Assembly: GCF_001886815.1 (NCBI RefSeq)
Contig: NZ_CP018099.1
Span: 558,001 to 622,000 of the forward strand
Direction: 5' to 3'
Origin: Caldithrix abyssi DSM 13497
GTDB lineage: Bacteria; Calditrichota; Calditrichia; Calditrichales; Calditrichaceae
DNA: 64,000 bases
Part shown: positions 9,535-19,251 of the stretch, in pieces
Position numbering within the stretch: the stretch's first letter is position 1
Layout: every line of letters starts with the position of its first letter
Notes under the pieces: model-generated
The model's database searches: none
What the model was told of the DNA's origin: nothing
Seen by the model: the letters and a program-made list of their open reading frames with translations, nothing else
Translations under genes and position numbers: made by a program

Positions 9535-10839
9535 CTATGACGGAGCGATGCCCTTATGCCTAATTTTTCTATTCGTAAATCTTCTGTAAGCGTATTCAAG
9601 TAACCCGGCCCCCAAAAATGCGAAAATACTGATGAAGAAAGCCGCCTTGTTGGTTTGCCATTGATAGTTCATGAGCGCGCCGAAAACAATCAACAGAACG
9701 ATGAGATTGAAGCCAATGATAAACCTGTTACCGCCGAATTGCTTGTACAATTTTAAGTGGGAATACAGGACAAAAATATAAATGACGGTAAAAATGGTGC
9801 TGGTGATGGAAGCAATGGCTCCTAAATCCAGAAAAAGCGCTGCAGTAAGGGCAAGGCCAGAAGTAAAATATAGACCTTCCGTCGATTGGAACCATACCTT
9901 GCGCTCAAAACTTTTAGGCAACTCACCGCTTTTGGCCAGCGCATAGGCAATGTTAGCCCCACCGAAGATGGAGGCGTTTAATGCGGATGAAATGGAAAAC
10001 AATGCTCCGATTGATATGAGAATAAAACCAAAATTTCCTAAAAAGGGTCTGGCAGCCACGGCCAGGGCGTTTTCCTGCGCTTTGATAATGTCTGGTAGGG
10101 GTAAGTTACCGATGGTTACAATCGATATGAAAACATAAATAAACATGACAATAAATATGCTGATATAAATAGCCAGCGGAACATTTCGTTCAGGATTTTT
10201 AATATTTTCGGAGGCATTGGTGATTAAGCCAAAGCCCATGTAGGAAAGGAAAAAAATAATTGAAGCATTGATCATTCCGCTAACATGCACGGTATCTAAC
10301 AGGGGTTGAACTCTTAGCCAGTTAATAGTCAAAAAGCCGCCGAAGATAAAAATTAACAGAATAGAGACTTTAATAAGCACAATGTAAAATTCGGCTTTTC
10401 CCACCGCCTTACTGCCAAAGAAGTTTAAAGACGTAAAAAATGAAATTACAAAAATTTCGACGATGGCCATGGATACGGGGGTAACGGTTATATGAAAAAA
10501 GGGCAAAAAATAACCGGCAAATCCTTTTACAAAAAGAGCAATGGATACGATATAGGTCAGCCACATCAAAATACTTAATGCGCCCGTAATGATGTTATCG
10601 CCGATGCCTTTCAAAATGAAGGCAATGGGGCCGGCATTGGATATTATTTTAGACCCTAAAATCGCATACGAATAGGCAACGATCAGGGCATAAAAGGCAG
10701 AGAGCATGAAAGCTTCCGGTAAATTTTGTCCGGCAATTTTGGCGCCCAACCCGAAAATAGAAAAAATACTGGCGCCGATCATGGTACCCACCGCCATGGA
10801 GATTACTTCTAATAAACTGAGCTTTTTAGATGGTTTCAT
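9535..10839 (-). CDS. APC superfamily amino acid permease
   Basis: A protein of about 434 residues with about 12 membrane segments. The N-terminus carries the APC hallmark of TM1 (SMAVGTMIGASIFSIFG), which contributes backbone contacts to substrate in this superfamily. The C-terminal tail is short and basic. The start is set at ATG 10839, preceded on the minus strand by GGAAGGAA about 8 bases upstream; a TTG two codons earlier is less likely. It should import amino acids or amines across the inner membrane; the substrate cannot be read from sequence. It is monocistronic, with a terminator of the neighbouring efflux operon lying upstream at 11052-11086. Confidence 0.88.
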   Translation of the reverse strand: MKPSKKLSLLEVISMAVGTMIGASIFSIFGLGAKIAGQNLPEAFMLSAFYALIVAYSYAILGSKIISNAGPIAFILKGIGDNIITGALSILMWLTYIVSIALFVKGFAGYFLPFFHITVTPVSMAIVEIFVISFFTSLNFFGSKAVGKAEFYIVLIKVSILLIFIFGGFLTINWLRVQPLLDTVHVSGMINASIIFFLSYMGFGLITNASENIKNPERNVPLAIYISIFIVMFIYVFISIVTIGNLPLPDIIKAQENALAVAARPFLGNFGFILISIGALFSISSALNASIFGGANIAYALAKSGELPKSFERKVWFQSTEGLYFTSGLALTAALFLDLGAIASITSTIFTVIYIFVLYSHLKLYKQFGGNRFIIGFNLIVLLIVFGALMNYQWQTNKAAFFISIFAFLGAGLLEYAYRRFTNRKIRHKGIAPS

Positions 10840-11051
10840 GAGCAAATTCCTTCCGTGAGGGGTGTTGACCTTTCCTATCCGCCATTTCTTTGTTTTTTAT
10901 ATTATAAAAGTTTTACAATAGTTGTCAAAATAATTTATGAATTTTTACGCCTTTAAGGAGGGGGAAATATCAGCGGACACATAAGAAAATAAGCGACTTC
11001 AATCAACCGAAACGTCGATAGAAACAAAATAATGGATAACTCTGGTCAGGA
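10840..11051. other. Intergenic stretch upstream of the APC permease gene
   Basis: AT-rich around 10890-10950, where the permease promoter probably lies. I see no reliable -35/-10 pair, RNA gene or repeat. Confidence 0.4.
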
Positions 11052-11086
11052 TATAAAAACGGACGGCCTTTGTAAGGACCGTCCGT
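11052..11086 (-). terminator. Rho-independent terminator of the metal efflux operon
   Basis: On the minus strand ACGGACGG pairs with CCGTCCGT, with four further pairs past one bulged base, and TTTTTAT follows. It lies about 125 bases after the stop of the adaptor gene and before the promoter region of the permease gene. Confidence 0.8.
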
Positions 11087-11209
11087 ATATGAAGGGAAAA
11101 GTAGCGTCGTCTAACCGTCCTTTCAAATAGTTGGCGGTCAAGGTTGCCCAGGATGTAATTTCTTCCATTGGCGCTGGAATGACGCTATGCAAGATTCACT
11201 TAAAACTCG

Positions 11210-12343
11210 CTAATGGATCAAATTAAAAGCGCCTTTAATCAATATCTCGGCGTCGCCAAATCGATCGGCGTTAAGAATTTGTGTGTAACCGTCGTTGGAT
11301 TTGCCAATTTTAACCGCTTCTTGCACAAAGATGTATTGGTTGTTGGTAAAAGATTTTTTGACCAGAATATAATTTCCACTTTCTACATTAACCACAGCGT
11401 CTGTAGGCAGCGCCGGATATTGCTCCTCGTTCACTAAAATTTCCGCTTCGATGTACATGCCGGGGATGAATTGTGAGCTCAGGGCTTCGTTTTTTAAATG
11501 GCCGTGAATATTGATGGTCCGTTCAGGCGAATACACGGCCTGCCCAACAAGAAAGACCAGGCCTTCGTAATAGTCGGTATCGTTGTCCGGTAAACGAAAG
11601 CGGATGGACTGTCCTTTTTTAATTTTGGTGATGTCCTTTTCAAAAACCTTTAATTCCAGGTGCAGGTGCTCTGTGTTAACGATGGAGACAGCCACCTCGT
11701 TGGGACTTAAAAACTGCCCGCGGGTAATATTGACCTGTGTAACATACCCGCCGATGGGCGCTTTGATCTCGGTAAAGGTGGCGACCCTGTTGTAATCCAG
11801 ATTTTCCGGATCGATGTTCAGCAAGCGCAGTTTTTGCCCCAGCGCTTTAAAGTCGGAGAGAACGGTAAAGTAATCGGATTCGGCTTTCAGATATTTTTTC
11901 TGCGAGGCGACATTTTCTGCAAACAGTTTCTTCTGCCGTTCGTACTCTGCGCGCAGGTAGTTTAAGCGACTTTTGGCGGTTAAATAATCCTGCTGCATTT
12001 GCACATAATCGGGGTTTTCCAGCGTAAACAAGGTGGCGCCTTTTTTAACGCTTTGTCCTGCTAACAGGCGCACATCTTTCACCGTTCCGCCGTAGTAAAC
12101 GCTCACGTCGGCTTTGTATTGCGGTGGAACGTCAATCATGCCCGTGGCCCGGATTCTTTCCGAAAAATATTGCAACGTAATTTTGCCCAGCTCCATATTT
12201 GAAGAAGTAAACTGTTCGGCAGTAATAATAATTTGATTTTCAGCTGGAGCGTTTTCTGCTTCTTGTTGATTCTCGGTAGTTGTGCAGGCTGCAAACAGCG
12301 CTAACAGTACCGTTACAATGGAGATCATTTTTAAAGCTTTCAT
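11210..12343 (-). CDS. RND efflux adaptor (membrane fusion) lipoprotein, CzcB/CusB-like
   Basis: A 377-residue periplasmic adaptor. The N-terminus is a lipoprotein signal with lipobox LFAAC (Cys20). An HlyD-type organisation follows: a barrel-sandwich half around DVSVYYGGTVKDVRLLAGQSVKKGA, a coiled-coil hairpin at about residues 115-170 (YLTAKSRLNYLRAEYERQKKLF and after), then the second lipoyl half (IKAPIGGYVTQVNI) and beta-barrel. There is no His-rich metal chaperone extension. The ATG has AGGAAG upstream. It is the last gene of an operon, 11 bases after the RND-pump gene, and should link the inner-membrane pump to the fused outer-membrane factor. Confidence 0.9.
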   Translation of the reverse strand: MKALKMISIVTVLLALFAACTTTENQQEAENAPAENQIIITAEQFTSSNMELGKITLQYFSERIRATGMIDVPPQYKADVSVYYGGTVKDVRLLAGQSVKKGATLFTLENPDYVQMQQDYLTAKSRLNYLRAEYERQKKLFAENVASQKKYLKAESDYFTVLSDFKALGQKLRLLNIDPENLDYNRVATFTEIKAPIGGYVTQVNITRGQFLSPNEVAVSIVNTEHLHLELKVFEKDITKIKKGQSIRFRLPDNDTDYYEGLVFLVGQAVYSPERTINIHGHLKNEALSSQFIPGMYIEAEILVNEEQYPALPTDAVVNVESGNYILVKKSFTNNQYIFVQEAVKIGKSNDGYTQILNADRFGDAEILIKGAFNLIH

Positions 12344-12354
12344 TTTATCTTCCT

Positions 12355-15300
12355 TTATTTTTCATTTAATACCAGATAATTTAACGACAGAACCGTCTGG
12401 TTGTACTGATTCAAATTGTTTAAGTAGTCCATCTCAATCGAAAGGGAATTGCGCACTAACTGGATGTATTGCAAAAAATCAATTTCGCCGTTCTGGTAGG
12501 CCTTGTTGGCGTTTTGCAAAAGCTCCTTTGCCAGTTCCCGGCCGGTAGTCTGGTAGTAATCTACCGATTTTTTGTAACTGTGTAACATGGCCATTAACGA
12601 TTGGATGTGGGCTTTAAGTTTGGCGTCGTAGTCTTTGTAGTTTTGACGGATAATCTGGCGTTGAATTTTAGCGCGCTGGATATTGGAACGTTGTTCGAAG
12701 AAGAGAATGGGAACAGAGATGCCCACGTCAAAGCCGTAATATTTTTTGGCGTTGGCGCCGTTGTTGCTGCCCACAAAAACACCTACATTGATCTCTGGCA
12801 GAAAGCTTTGTCTTTGCAGACTGACATCCAGATTGGCCGCGCGCAACATCTGTCGGTAGTAATTAAGCCCCGGATTGGATGAATCGATCGAAGTAAGGGG
12901 CAGTTGCGTTAATTTCAGGGGCGGCAGAACGTAAGCGCTGTCGCTTTGCAGCCAGGCGTTCAGTTCGGCGTAAGCGCTCTTTATTTTTTGTCGTGTCTGG
13001 GCCAGCATTACTTCCGCTTCTTTCTTTTTAGCTAATGCGGTTAAGTATTCCAGCTTATTGGTCTCCCCCACATCGTAACGCATTTTAGCGGCCTGAGCAA
13101 AGCGCGTTAGCAGGCTGTCCAGAAAACGGTATTTTGCCTCCACATTATTCAGGTAAATGATGGTGTAATACGCTCTGGAAACTTCTCGCTTTAGCGCGGT
13201 TTCGCTTAGCGCATATTTTTGCTTTTGGGCCATGATATGCGCCTTGTTTTTACTTCTTTGTGTGAGATAAAGGGTGGGGAATTTAAATGACTGGTTAGCT
13301 CCCCAAACATCCAGCGGCAGGTTGTTTTCCGCAATATTGTTTTCATCGTAACTGTAATAGAAATCGGTTTTCGGAATATCCAGCGACGTCTTGCTGGCCG
13401 CTTCTTTCACCATAAGGTGTTTGGCGTTTAAGCCGGCGTTATTTTTAACGGCGATGGCAATGGCCCGATCAATGGTGAGGTATTGGTCGTTGCCCGCAGG
13501 GTTTTGCGCTTTAACAAAGAAGGGCGCCATTACCAGCAACAGGAGCGTAAGCAGGCTAATGGATTTACCTTTTCCCACGGGAATTTTGACCTTTAAATTG
13601 TCCATTACTGAGTAGAGAACGGGCAGGACAATCATGGTTAGTAAAGTGGCGCTAATCAGTCCGCCGATGACTACAGTAGCCAGCGGGCGTTGAACCTCTG
13701 CGCCGGCGTTGGTAGAAATCGCCATGGGCAAAAATCCCAGCGCTGCCGCGCCGGCTGTTAGCAATACAGGCCGCAAACGGTTTTTAGTGCCTGTAAGGAT
13801 TCTTTCGTACATATCCTTAACACCTTCTTCTTTTAATTCTTTAAAATGCTCGATCAATACAATGCCGTTTAAAACCGCAATGCCAAACAGAGCGATGAAG
13901 CCCACGCCAGCCGAAATGCTAAAGGGCATGCCGCGCAAATAGAGCGACAACACGCCGCCCACGGCGGCAAACGGAATGGCGCTGTAAATCATCAGGGCTT
14001 CTTTAAACGTGCCAAAAGCGAAATGCAGCATGACAAAAATCAGGAACAAGGCAACGGGCACGGCAATCATCAATCGCCTTTTGGCGTTTTCCAGGTTTTC
14101 GAACTGGCCGCCGTAAGTAACCGTGTAACCGACCGGAAGTTTAATTTGCTGGTCGATTATTTTTTTTACATCATCCACCACGGATGCCAGATCGCGATTA
14201 CGCACATTTACGCCGATTACAATACGCCGGCGCGTGTTATCGCGTGAAATTTTGGCCGGACTTTTTACAACCTTAATTTCCGCAAATTCGCTCAGCGGTA
14301 AAGTCTGGCCGTTGGGCAATGCGATGGAGGCGTTCTTTAAATGCTCAATGCTCTGGCGATGTTCTTTGTCAAAACGGACAACCAGATCGAATTGTTTTTC
14401 GCCTTCAAAAACCACGCCTGCTTTGGCGCCGGCAAACCCCATGGAAATAATGTCGTTCAGTTCCTGAACATTCAAGCCGTACTTGGCGATTTTTTGTCGG
14501 TTGTAGCGCACGCTCATCTGTGGAAGCCCGGCCACTTTTTCCACCGTAATGTCAGAGGCGCCTGGCACGCCCTGGATAGCCGCTTCGATTTCTTTGGCTT
14601 TGCGGTACAGAATATCCAGATCTTCCCCGAAAATCTTAATGGCCAGGTCTGACCGCACGCCGGTGATCAGTTCGTTAAATCGCATTTCGATGGGTTGAGT
14701 GAATTCATAATCAACGCCGGGAATCACAGAAAGAGCTTCTTTAAATCGGTCGGCCAGTTCATCTTTGCTTTTGGCGGTGACCCATTCATTCTTTGGCTTT
14801 AAAGTGATGATGACGTCGGTCTCTTCCATAGACATGGGGTCGGTCGGCACTTCGGCGGCGCCAATTCGACTGACCACGTTTTTAACTTCTGGGAATTGTT
14901 TCAAGATTTTTTCCATGCGCGTCATGGTTTCGATGGTTTTGCTCAGAGAGGTGCCCGTTTTAAGCACCGGCTGAATCACGAAGTCCCCTTCGTCCAGCGT
15001 GGGCACAAACTCCGCGCCCATTCTGGAGAAAATGACGGCCGAGCCGATCAATATGAACACGGCCATGCCCATTACTTTTTTCTTGTTTTTCATGGCCCAG
15101 CCGATGGATGGTTTGTACATCTTCATGATAAAAGCCATTAAGCGTTTGGAAATATTGTTTTTTTCGGGATCGTCCGGGCGCAGAAAAAGGGCGGAGACTA
15201 CCGGCACATAGGTAAAGCCTAAAATCATGGTGCCAATAAGGGCAAAGGTGAATACCAGCGCCATGGGTCTGAACATCTTCCCTTCTACGCCGGTTAAGGA

Positions 15301-16704
15301 CAGAATGGGAATAAACACAATAATAATGATAATCTGGCCAAAGACCGCAGAGCTGGTCATTTTAACCGTGCTATCCCGCGAAATTTTGTCGCGCAGGTTC
15401 TGTTGCTCTGGGCCTTTAAGCTTCAGTAAATCGTTCCGTCGAGCAGTGATGCGGAAGGCAATGAACTCCACAATAATCACCGCCCCATCTATGATAATTC
15501 CAAAGTCAATGGCGCCCAGACTCATCAGGTTAGCATCCACTCCAAAGATGTGCATCATCGAAAGGGCGAACAGCAAACTGAGGGGGATGACCGATGCAAC
15601 CACCAGGCCAGAACGAAGATTTCCCAGCAAGAGAACCACTACAAAAACCACGATTAAAAATCCCAGAACAATGTTTTCTGTGATGGTGAAAGTAGTTCTG
15701 CCGATTAATTCGCTACGATCCAGAAAGCCATTAATGACGATGCCCTCTGGCAGAGTTTTTTGAATTTCTGCCACGCGTTCTTTTACGCGGTCGATGGTCG
15801 CTTTGGAATCGGCGTCTTTAAGCATCATTACCTGACCCAGCACCTTTTCGCCCTCGCCGTTGGCGGTAATGGCGCCAAAGCGGGTGGCGTGCCCAAAACC
15901 AACTTTGGCCACATCCCGAATATAAATGGGCGTGCCGTTAACATTTTTGATGACGATGTTGCGGATATCGTCAAGCGTTCTGGTTAAACCCTCGCCGCGG
16001 ATGAAGTAGCTCTGGTTGGTCTTTTCGATATATCCGCCGCCGGCCACGCTGTTGTTCTTTTCCAGCGCGGTGTATACTTCCGAAATAGAAATACCCATCG
16101 AACGGATGCGCTCCGGATTGACCGCCACCTCGTATTGCTTCAGGTAGCCGCCCCAGGTGTTGACTTCTACAACGCCCTTAATGCCGGAAAGCTGGCGGCG
16201 CACGATCCAATCCTGAATGGTGCGCAGGTCGGTAATGGAATAGGCGTCCTTATGCGCTTCGTCGGTATCGATAATGTACTGGTAAATTTCACCGAGTCCC
16301 GTGGTGATGGGCCCCATGAAAGGCGTACCGAATCCTTTAGGAATGTTTTCCTGCGCGTTTTTGATCTTTTCGGCGATGAGCTGTCGTGGTAGATAGGTGC
16401 CCATGTCGTCTTCGAACACAATGGTAACCACCGAAAGGCCAAACTTAGAAATAGAGCGAATTTCAAGAACGCCCGGAAGATTGGCCATTTCCAGCTCTAC
16501 CGGATAGGTCAGATACTTTTCAACGTCCTCGGTGGATAGGTTCCTTGAGGTGGTAATCACCTGCACCTGATTGTTGGTTACATCCGGCACCGCGCCGATC
16601 GGAATCTGAGACAGAGAGTAAAGCCCAAAAAAGACCAGGGCCAGCGTCGCCAGAATAATGATCAGCTTATGGTCGATGCTGTAGTTAATAATTCGTTCAA
16701 TCAT
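12355..16704 (-). CDS. CzcA-type heavy-metal RND pump fused to a TolC-like outer-membrane factor
   Basis: One open frame of 1449 residues. Residues 1 to about 1035 are a full heavy-metal efflux RND pump (12 TM segments, two periplasmic loops). TM4 carries D400, D406 and E413 in DFGIIIDGAVIIVE, the pattern of divalent-cation (Zn/Co/Cd) pumps rather than Cu/Ag pumps. After the last TM (VLPVLYSVMD) comes a new hydrophobic, signal-like segment at about 1046-1068 ending in VKAQ, then a coiled-coil outer-membrane factor domain (about 1070-1449; for example YYTIIYLNNVEAKYRFLD and SYKKSVDYYQTTGRELAKEL). Normally this channel is a separate gene; no separate one is present here. AAGGAA precedes the ATG. 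The gene lies downstream of a two-component system and starts the pump operon. Whether the tail is cleaved off after export cannot be seen. Confidence 0.92.
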   Translation of the reverse strand: MIERIINYSIDHKLIIILATLALVFFGLYSLSQIPIGAVPDVTNNQVQVITTSRNLSTEDVEKYLTYPVELEMANLPGVLEIRSISKFGLSVVTIVFEDDMGTYLPRQLIAEKIKNAQENIPKGFGTPFMGPITTGLGEIYQYIIDTDEAHKDAYSITDLRTIQDWIVRRQLSGIKGVVEVNTWGGYLKQYEVAVNPERIRSMGISISEVYTALEKNNSVAGGGYIEKTNQSYFIRGEGLTRTLDDIRNIVIKNVNGTPIYIRDVAKVGFGHATRFGAITANGEGEKVLGQVMMLKDADSKATIDRVKERVAEIQKTLPEGIVINGFLDRSELIGRTTFTITENIVLGFLIVVFVVVLLLGNLRSGLVVASVIPLSLLFALSMMHIFGVDANLMSLGAIDFGIIIDGAVIIVEFIAFRITARRNDLLKLKGPEQQNLRDKISRDSTVKMTSSAVFGQIIIIIVFIPILSLTGVEGKMFRPMALVFTFALIGTMILGFTYVPVVSALFLRPDDPEKNNISKRLMAFIMKMYKPSIGWAMKNKKKVMGMAVFILIGSAVIFSRMGAEFVPTLDEGDFVIQPVLKTGTSLSKTIETMTRMEKILKQFPEVKNVVSRIGAAEVPTDPMSMEETDVIITLKPKNEWVTAKSKDELADRFKEALSVIPGVDYEFTQPIEMRFNELITGVRSDLAIKIFGEDLDILYRKAKEIEAAIQGVPGASDITVEKVAGLPQMSVRYNRQKIAKYGLNVQELNDIISMGFAGAKAGVVFEGEKQFDLVVRFDKEHRQSIEHLKNASIALPNGQTLPLSEFAEIKVVKSPAKISRDNTRRRIVIGVNVRNRDLASVVDDVKKIIDQQIKLPVGYTVTYGGQFENLENAKRRLMIAVPVALFLIFVMLHFAFGTFKEALMIYSAIPFAAVGGVLSLYLRGMPFSISAGVGFIALFGIAVLNGIVLIEHFKELKEEGVKDMYERILTGTKNRLRPVLLTAGAAALGFLPMAISTNAGAEVQRPLATVVIGGLISATLLTMIVLPVLYSVMDNLKVKIPVGKGKSISLLTLLLLVMAPFFVKAQNPAGNDQYLTIDRAIAIAVKNNAGLNAKHLMVKEAASKTSLDIPKTDFYYSYDENNIAENNLPLDVWGANQSFKFPTLYLTQRSKNKAHIMAQKQKYALSETALKREVSRAYYTIIYLNNVEAKYRFLDSLLTRFAQAAKMRYDVGETNKLEYLTALAKKKEAEVMLAQTRQKIKSAYAELNAWLQSDSAYVLPPLKLTQLPLTSIDSSNPGLNYYRQMLRAANLDVSLQRQSFLPEINVGVFVGSNNGANAKKYYGFDVGISVPILFFEQRSNIQRAKIQRQIIRQNYKDYDAKLKAHIQSLMAMLHSYKKSVDYYQTTGRELAKELLQNANKAYQNGEIDFLQYIQLVRNSLSIEMDYLNNLNQYNQTVLSLNYLVLNEK

Positions 16705-16754
16705 TGTAACTTCCTTTATGAATTACTTTAATAACAAGATTTTTGAAAAAACGA

Positions 16755-16795
16755 AATATTTCGCATCTGCTCTTTCGTACTGAATGCGAAATATT
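16755..16795 (-). promoter_or_regulatory. 12-bp perfect inverted repeat in the pump leader
   Basis: AATATTTCGCAT (16755-16766) and ATGCGAAATATT (16784-16795) are perfect inverse complements, 17 bases apart, 51-91 bases upstream of the pump ATG and downstream of the inferred promoter. It could be an mRNA hairpin or a repressor site; no T run follows on the minus strand, so it is not a simple terminator. Confidence 0.5.
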
Positions 16796-16885
16796 ATGTT
16801 TATTAATGAGAACTTTCTGCCTTCGTGCATCCATTCTGGCAGAAAAACATTTTCAATTTTCTTTATCAAACGTCCCTCTCAATAT

Positions 16886-16935
16886 ATTTTACTCTGCTTA
16901 GCGCTGACTTAAATAAATCTTAAAAGAATCTTAAA
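16886..16935 (-). promoter_or_regulatory. Predicted promoter and response-regulator operator of the pump operon
   Basis: On the plus strand CTTAAA occurs at 16908, 16919 and 16930, each exactly 11 bp apart (TTTAAG read in the direction of transcription). A TAAAAT -10-like box lies at 16891-16886, 16 bases from the last repeat. Three helically phased direct repeats overlapping the -35 region are typical of OmpR/PhoB-type activators; the encoded regulator is of that type. Confidence 0.6.
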
Positions 16936-17194
16936 AAATAGATTTTTTTCTCCAGAGCGGGAGTTTTAAACGGGTTTTTAAATAAAGGGTCACTGTCAAA
17001 TTCCTTTCTTACGAGAAAATTGGCTACAGTGAAAAGTAAAGAATAACCTTTTCTTTTTTGGAGTGGCCGAAATTGGATTTTTTGCCTGCATGGGCGATAA
17101 ACTATTTTAAAAACATTTTAATTTTGTTGCATGGCATCTGGAGCCAAACTATTTACTGTTTAGCGGGGCGAAAATAAGCGCTCGGTGAAACAAA

Positions 17195-18571
17195 TCAACC
17201 GACCGGAAAAATTATTTGCGCCTTCAATCCTTTAGGCGGATGGTTCTGGAGTTTTACCTCCACGCCTAAAATTTCGCTGGCCTTTTTAACAATGGAAAGA
17301 CCCAGGCCGCTACCATTAATGTGTTTGTGATTTAGCGAATCAGAGCGAAAGAAAGGATTGAAAACAGAATTTAGATCTTCTTCTTTAATGCCCTCGCCGT
17401 AATCAACGACTTCTATGATTATTTTATCGTCTTCTTTGTGAGCCTGGATTTCTATTGTGCCGCCCGCAGGAGAGTATTTGATAGCGTTGGAAATGATGTT
17501 TTCCATAATCATATCCACATAGTAAGGGTCGGTTACTACCTCTGCAGCCAGATCGTCCTTCATGACGATGTTAATATTTTTTTCCTCAATGAGTTTTCGG
17601 TGACGGTAAATGGCATTGTCGATCAGCGAAATGGCGGGCAGAGATTCTTTCCGTAAAGAGATATTGGCTTTATCGAAGCGGGCCAGCAGCAAAAGCTGAT
17701 CCACGCGTTCAGACATAGAGTCGATTTCGGAGATGCAATACTTGATTTTTTCTTTGTACTCTTCTTCTTTACGCGGTTTGCGCACCAGAACTTCCAGCGT
17801 GCCTTTAATGACGGAGAGCGGCGTTCGCAGTTCGTGCGATGCGTCGTTGGTGAATTGCTTTTCGCGTTCAAAAGCGTTTTGCATTCGATCGAGCAACTCA
17901 TTGATGGCCTGCGATAGGGTGTACAGTTCGTCGCGCGTTTTGGGCAGTTTAACCCGTTCGCTTAAATTGTATTTGGTGATGCGGTTGGTGGTTTCGATAA
18001 TATTGACTATGGGTTTGATGTTTTTATCTGCCAGGTAGCGCGCCACAAAAAACAACAGGGCCAGCACTAACGGGAACAAAACCAGCAGCACATATCGCAG
18101 GTTTTTTACAACCAGGATGGTTCCTTCCAGCGAAACGGCGGTTAAAAGGTATCCCTTTAATTTCCCGTTTTGTTTAACGGGGATTTGAATCTGGCGAATG
18201 GCTTTGTCGCTCAATTCGGCATTAAAGCATTTGTGTGCGATAACATCGGGACGGAAAGTCAGGGTTTGTTTTTTTAAATTGGTGGACTTTGCCAGTACGT
18301 TGCCTGATGTATCCACAATTTGTAGAAAGAAAGGTAGGACTTCTGCTTCCTTGTGTTCGCGTTCGGCAATAATGGCATGGTTGTCGAAGTACAGGCTGTC
18401 TTGTTCTACGATTACGTCTTTTAAATGTTTACGCGCTTCATAGATAAGGGCGGAATCAAGATTGGAATACACGGTAGCGGAAACAATAAAATAGATGATT
18501 ACAAACACGGTGGCAATGATTGATGCGGCCGAAATCAAATAGTAAAAAGCGATTCTGTCTTTAAAGGTCAT
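17195..18571 (-). CDS. Sensor histidine kinase of the metal efflux locus (CusS/CzcS-like)
   Basis: A 458-residue membrane kinase. TM1 is at about residues 12-34, a periplasmic sensor domain runs to about 150, TM2 is at about 153-172, then a HAMP domain. The HisKA domain has phosphorylated His246 in ASHELRTPL. The ATPase domain shows an N box (NIISNAIKYSP), G1 (DYGEGIK) and G2 (GSGLGLSIVKK). The periplasmic part has few His or Cys residues, so the sensed metal is not obvious. Its ATG overlaps the stop of the regulator gene by 4 bases (18568-18571), implying coupled translation. It sits directly upstream of the RND pump operon, which it should control through its partner. Confidence 0.92.
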   Translation of the reverse strand: MTFKDRIAFYYLISAASIIATVFVIIYFIVSATVYSNLDSALIYEARKHLKDVIVEQDSLYFDNHAIIAEREHKEAEVLPFFLQIVDTSGNVLAKSTNLKKQTLTFRPDVIAHKCFNAELSDKAIRQIQIPVKQNGKLKGYLLTAVSLEGTILVVKNLRYVLLVLFPLVLALLFFVARYLADKNIKPIVNIIETTNRITKYNLSERVKLPKTRDELYTLSQAINELLDRMQNAFEREKQFTNDASHELRTPLSVIKGTLEVLVRKPRKEEEYKEKIKYCISEIDSMSERVDQLLLLARFDKANISLRKESLPAISLIDNAIYRHRKLIEEKNINIVMKDDLAAEVVTDPYYVDMIMENIISNAIKYSPAGGTIEIQAHKEDDKIIIEVVDYGEGIKEEDLNSVFNPFFRSDSLNHKHINGSGLGLSIVKKASEILGVEVKLQNHPPKGLKAQIIFPVG

Positions 18572-19242
18572 GGTTGTGTTTCCCTGGCAATGTATCCCAC
18601 GCCGCGGATGGTCTTGATGTGCGGGCCGGGTTCTTCCAGGCGCAGCTTCTTCCGCAAAGCGTTGATGTAAACGTCGATGACCCCGGTGTTGTACTCAAAA
18701 TGGATATCCCATACACTTTCTATGATCTGCGTTCTGCGGCAAACCTTGCCTTTGTTTCGTAAAAGAAACTCCAGCAGGGCAAATTCTTTTTGCGTTAAAA
18801 ATATTTCTTCGTCGCCCTTAAACACACGGTGCGTCTGCGAATCAAGAACGATGTCGCCCAGGGTAAATTTTTCGTGCTCGGCTGATTTTGGACGAAGCTG
18901 CACGCGAATGCGTTCTAATAGTTCTTCAAAAGCAAAGGGCTTTTTAATGTAGTCATTAGCCCCGGCCTGTAAGCCGAAAATCGTATCTTGAACCGTATCT
19001 TTAGCTGTTAAAAAAATAATCGGCGTTTCTCCGTCCGTCTTGCGTAAGGTGCGGCATACTTCAATGCCGCTGATGCCAGGCAACATCCAATCGATTAAAA
19101 TCAGATCATACTCGCCGGACAGGGCGTTTTCAAGACCTGTATTGCCATCGTAAGCCACGTCAACGGCAAAAGATTCTTCTTCCAGCCCTTGCTTGATAAA
19201 ATTGGCTATGCCGGGCTCGTCTTCTATTATCAATATTCTCAT
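18568..19242 (-). CDS. OmpR/PhoB-family response regulator of the metal efflux locus
   Basis: A 224-residue regulator. The receiver domain has the acidic pair E7/D8, the phospho-acceptor Asp51 in LILIDWMLPG, and the conserved Lys of KKPF. A C-terminal winged-helix DNA-binding domain (about 125-222) has the OmpR-type recognition helix region (TGVIDVYINALRKKL) and wing (IKTIRGVGYIA). It is the first gene of the two-gene kinase/regulator unit. Its own promoter contains the same 11-bp-phased repeats as the pump promoter, which suggests autoregulation. The ATG is preceded by GAGG close by. Confidence 0.93.
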   Translation of the reverse strand: MRILIIEDEPGIANFIKQGLEEESFAVDVAYDGNTGLENALSGEYDLILIDWMLPGISGIEVCRTLRKTDGETPIIFLTAKDTVQDTIFGLQAGANDYIKKPFAFEELLERIRVQLRPKSAEHEKFTLGDIVLDSQTHRVFKGDEEIFLTQKEFALLEFLLRNKGKVCRRTQIIESVWDIHFEYNTGVIDVYINALRKKLRLEEPGPHIKTIRGVGYIARETQP

Positions 19243-19251
19243 GGCCTCAAT

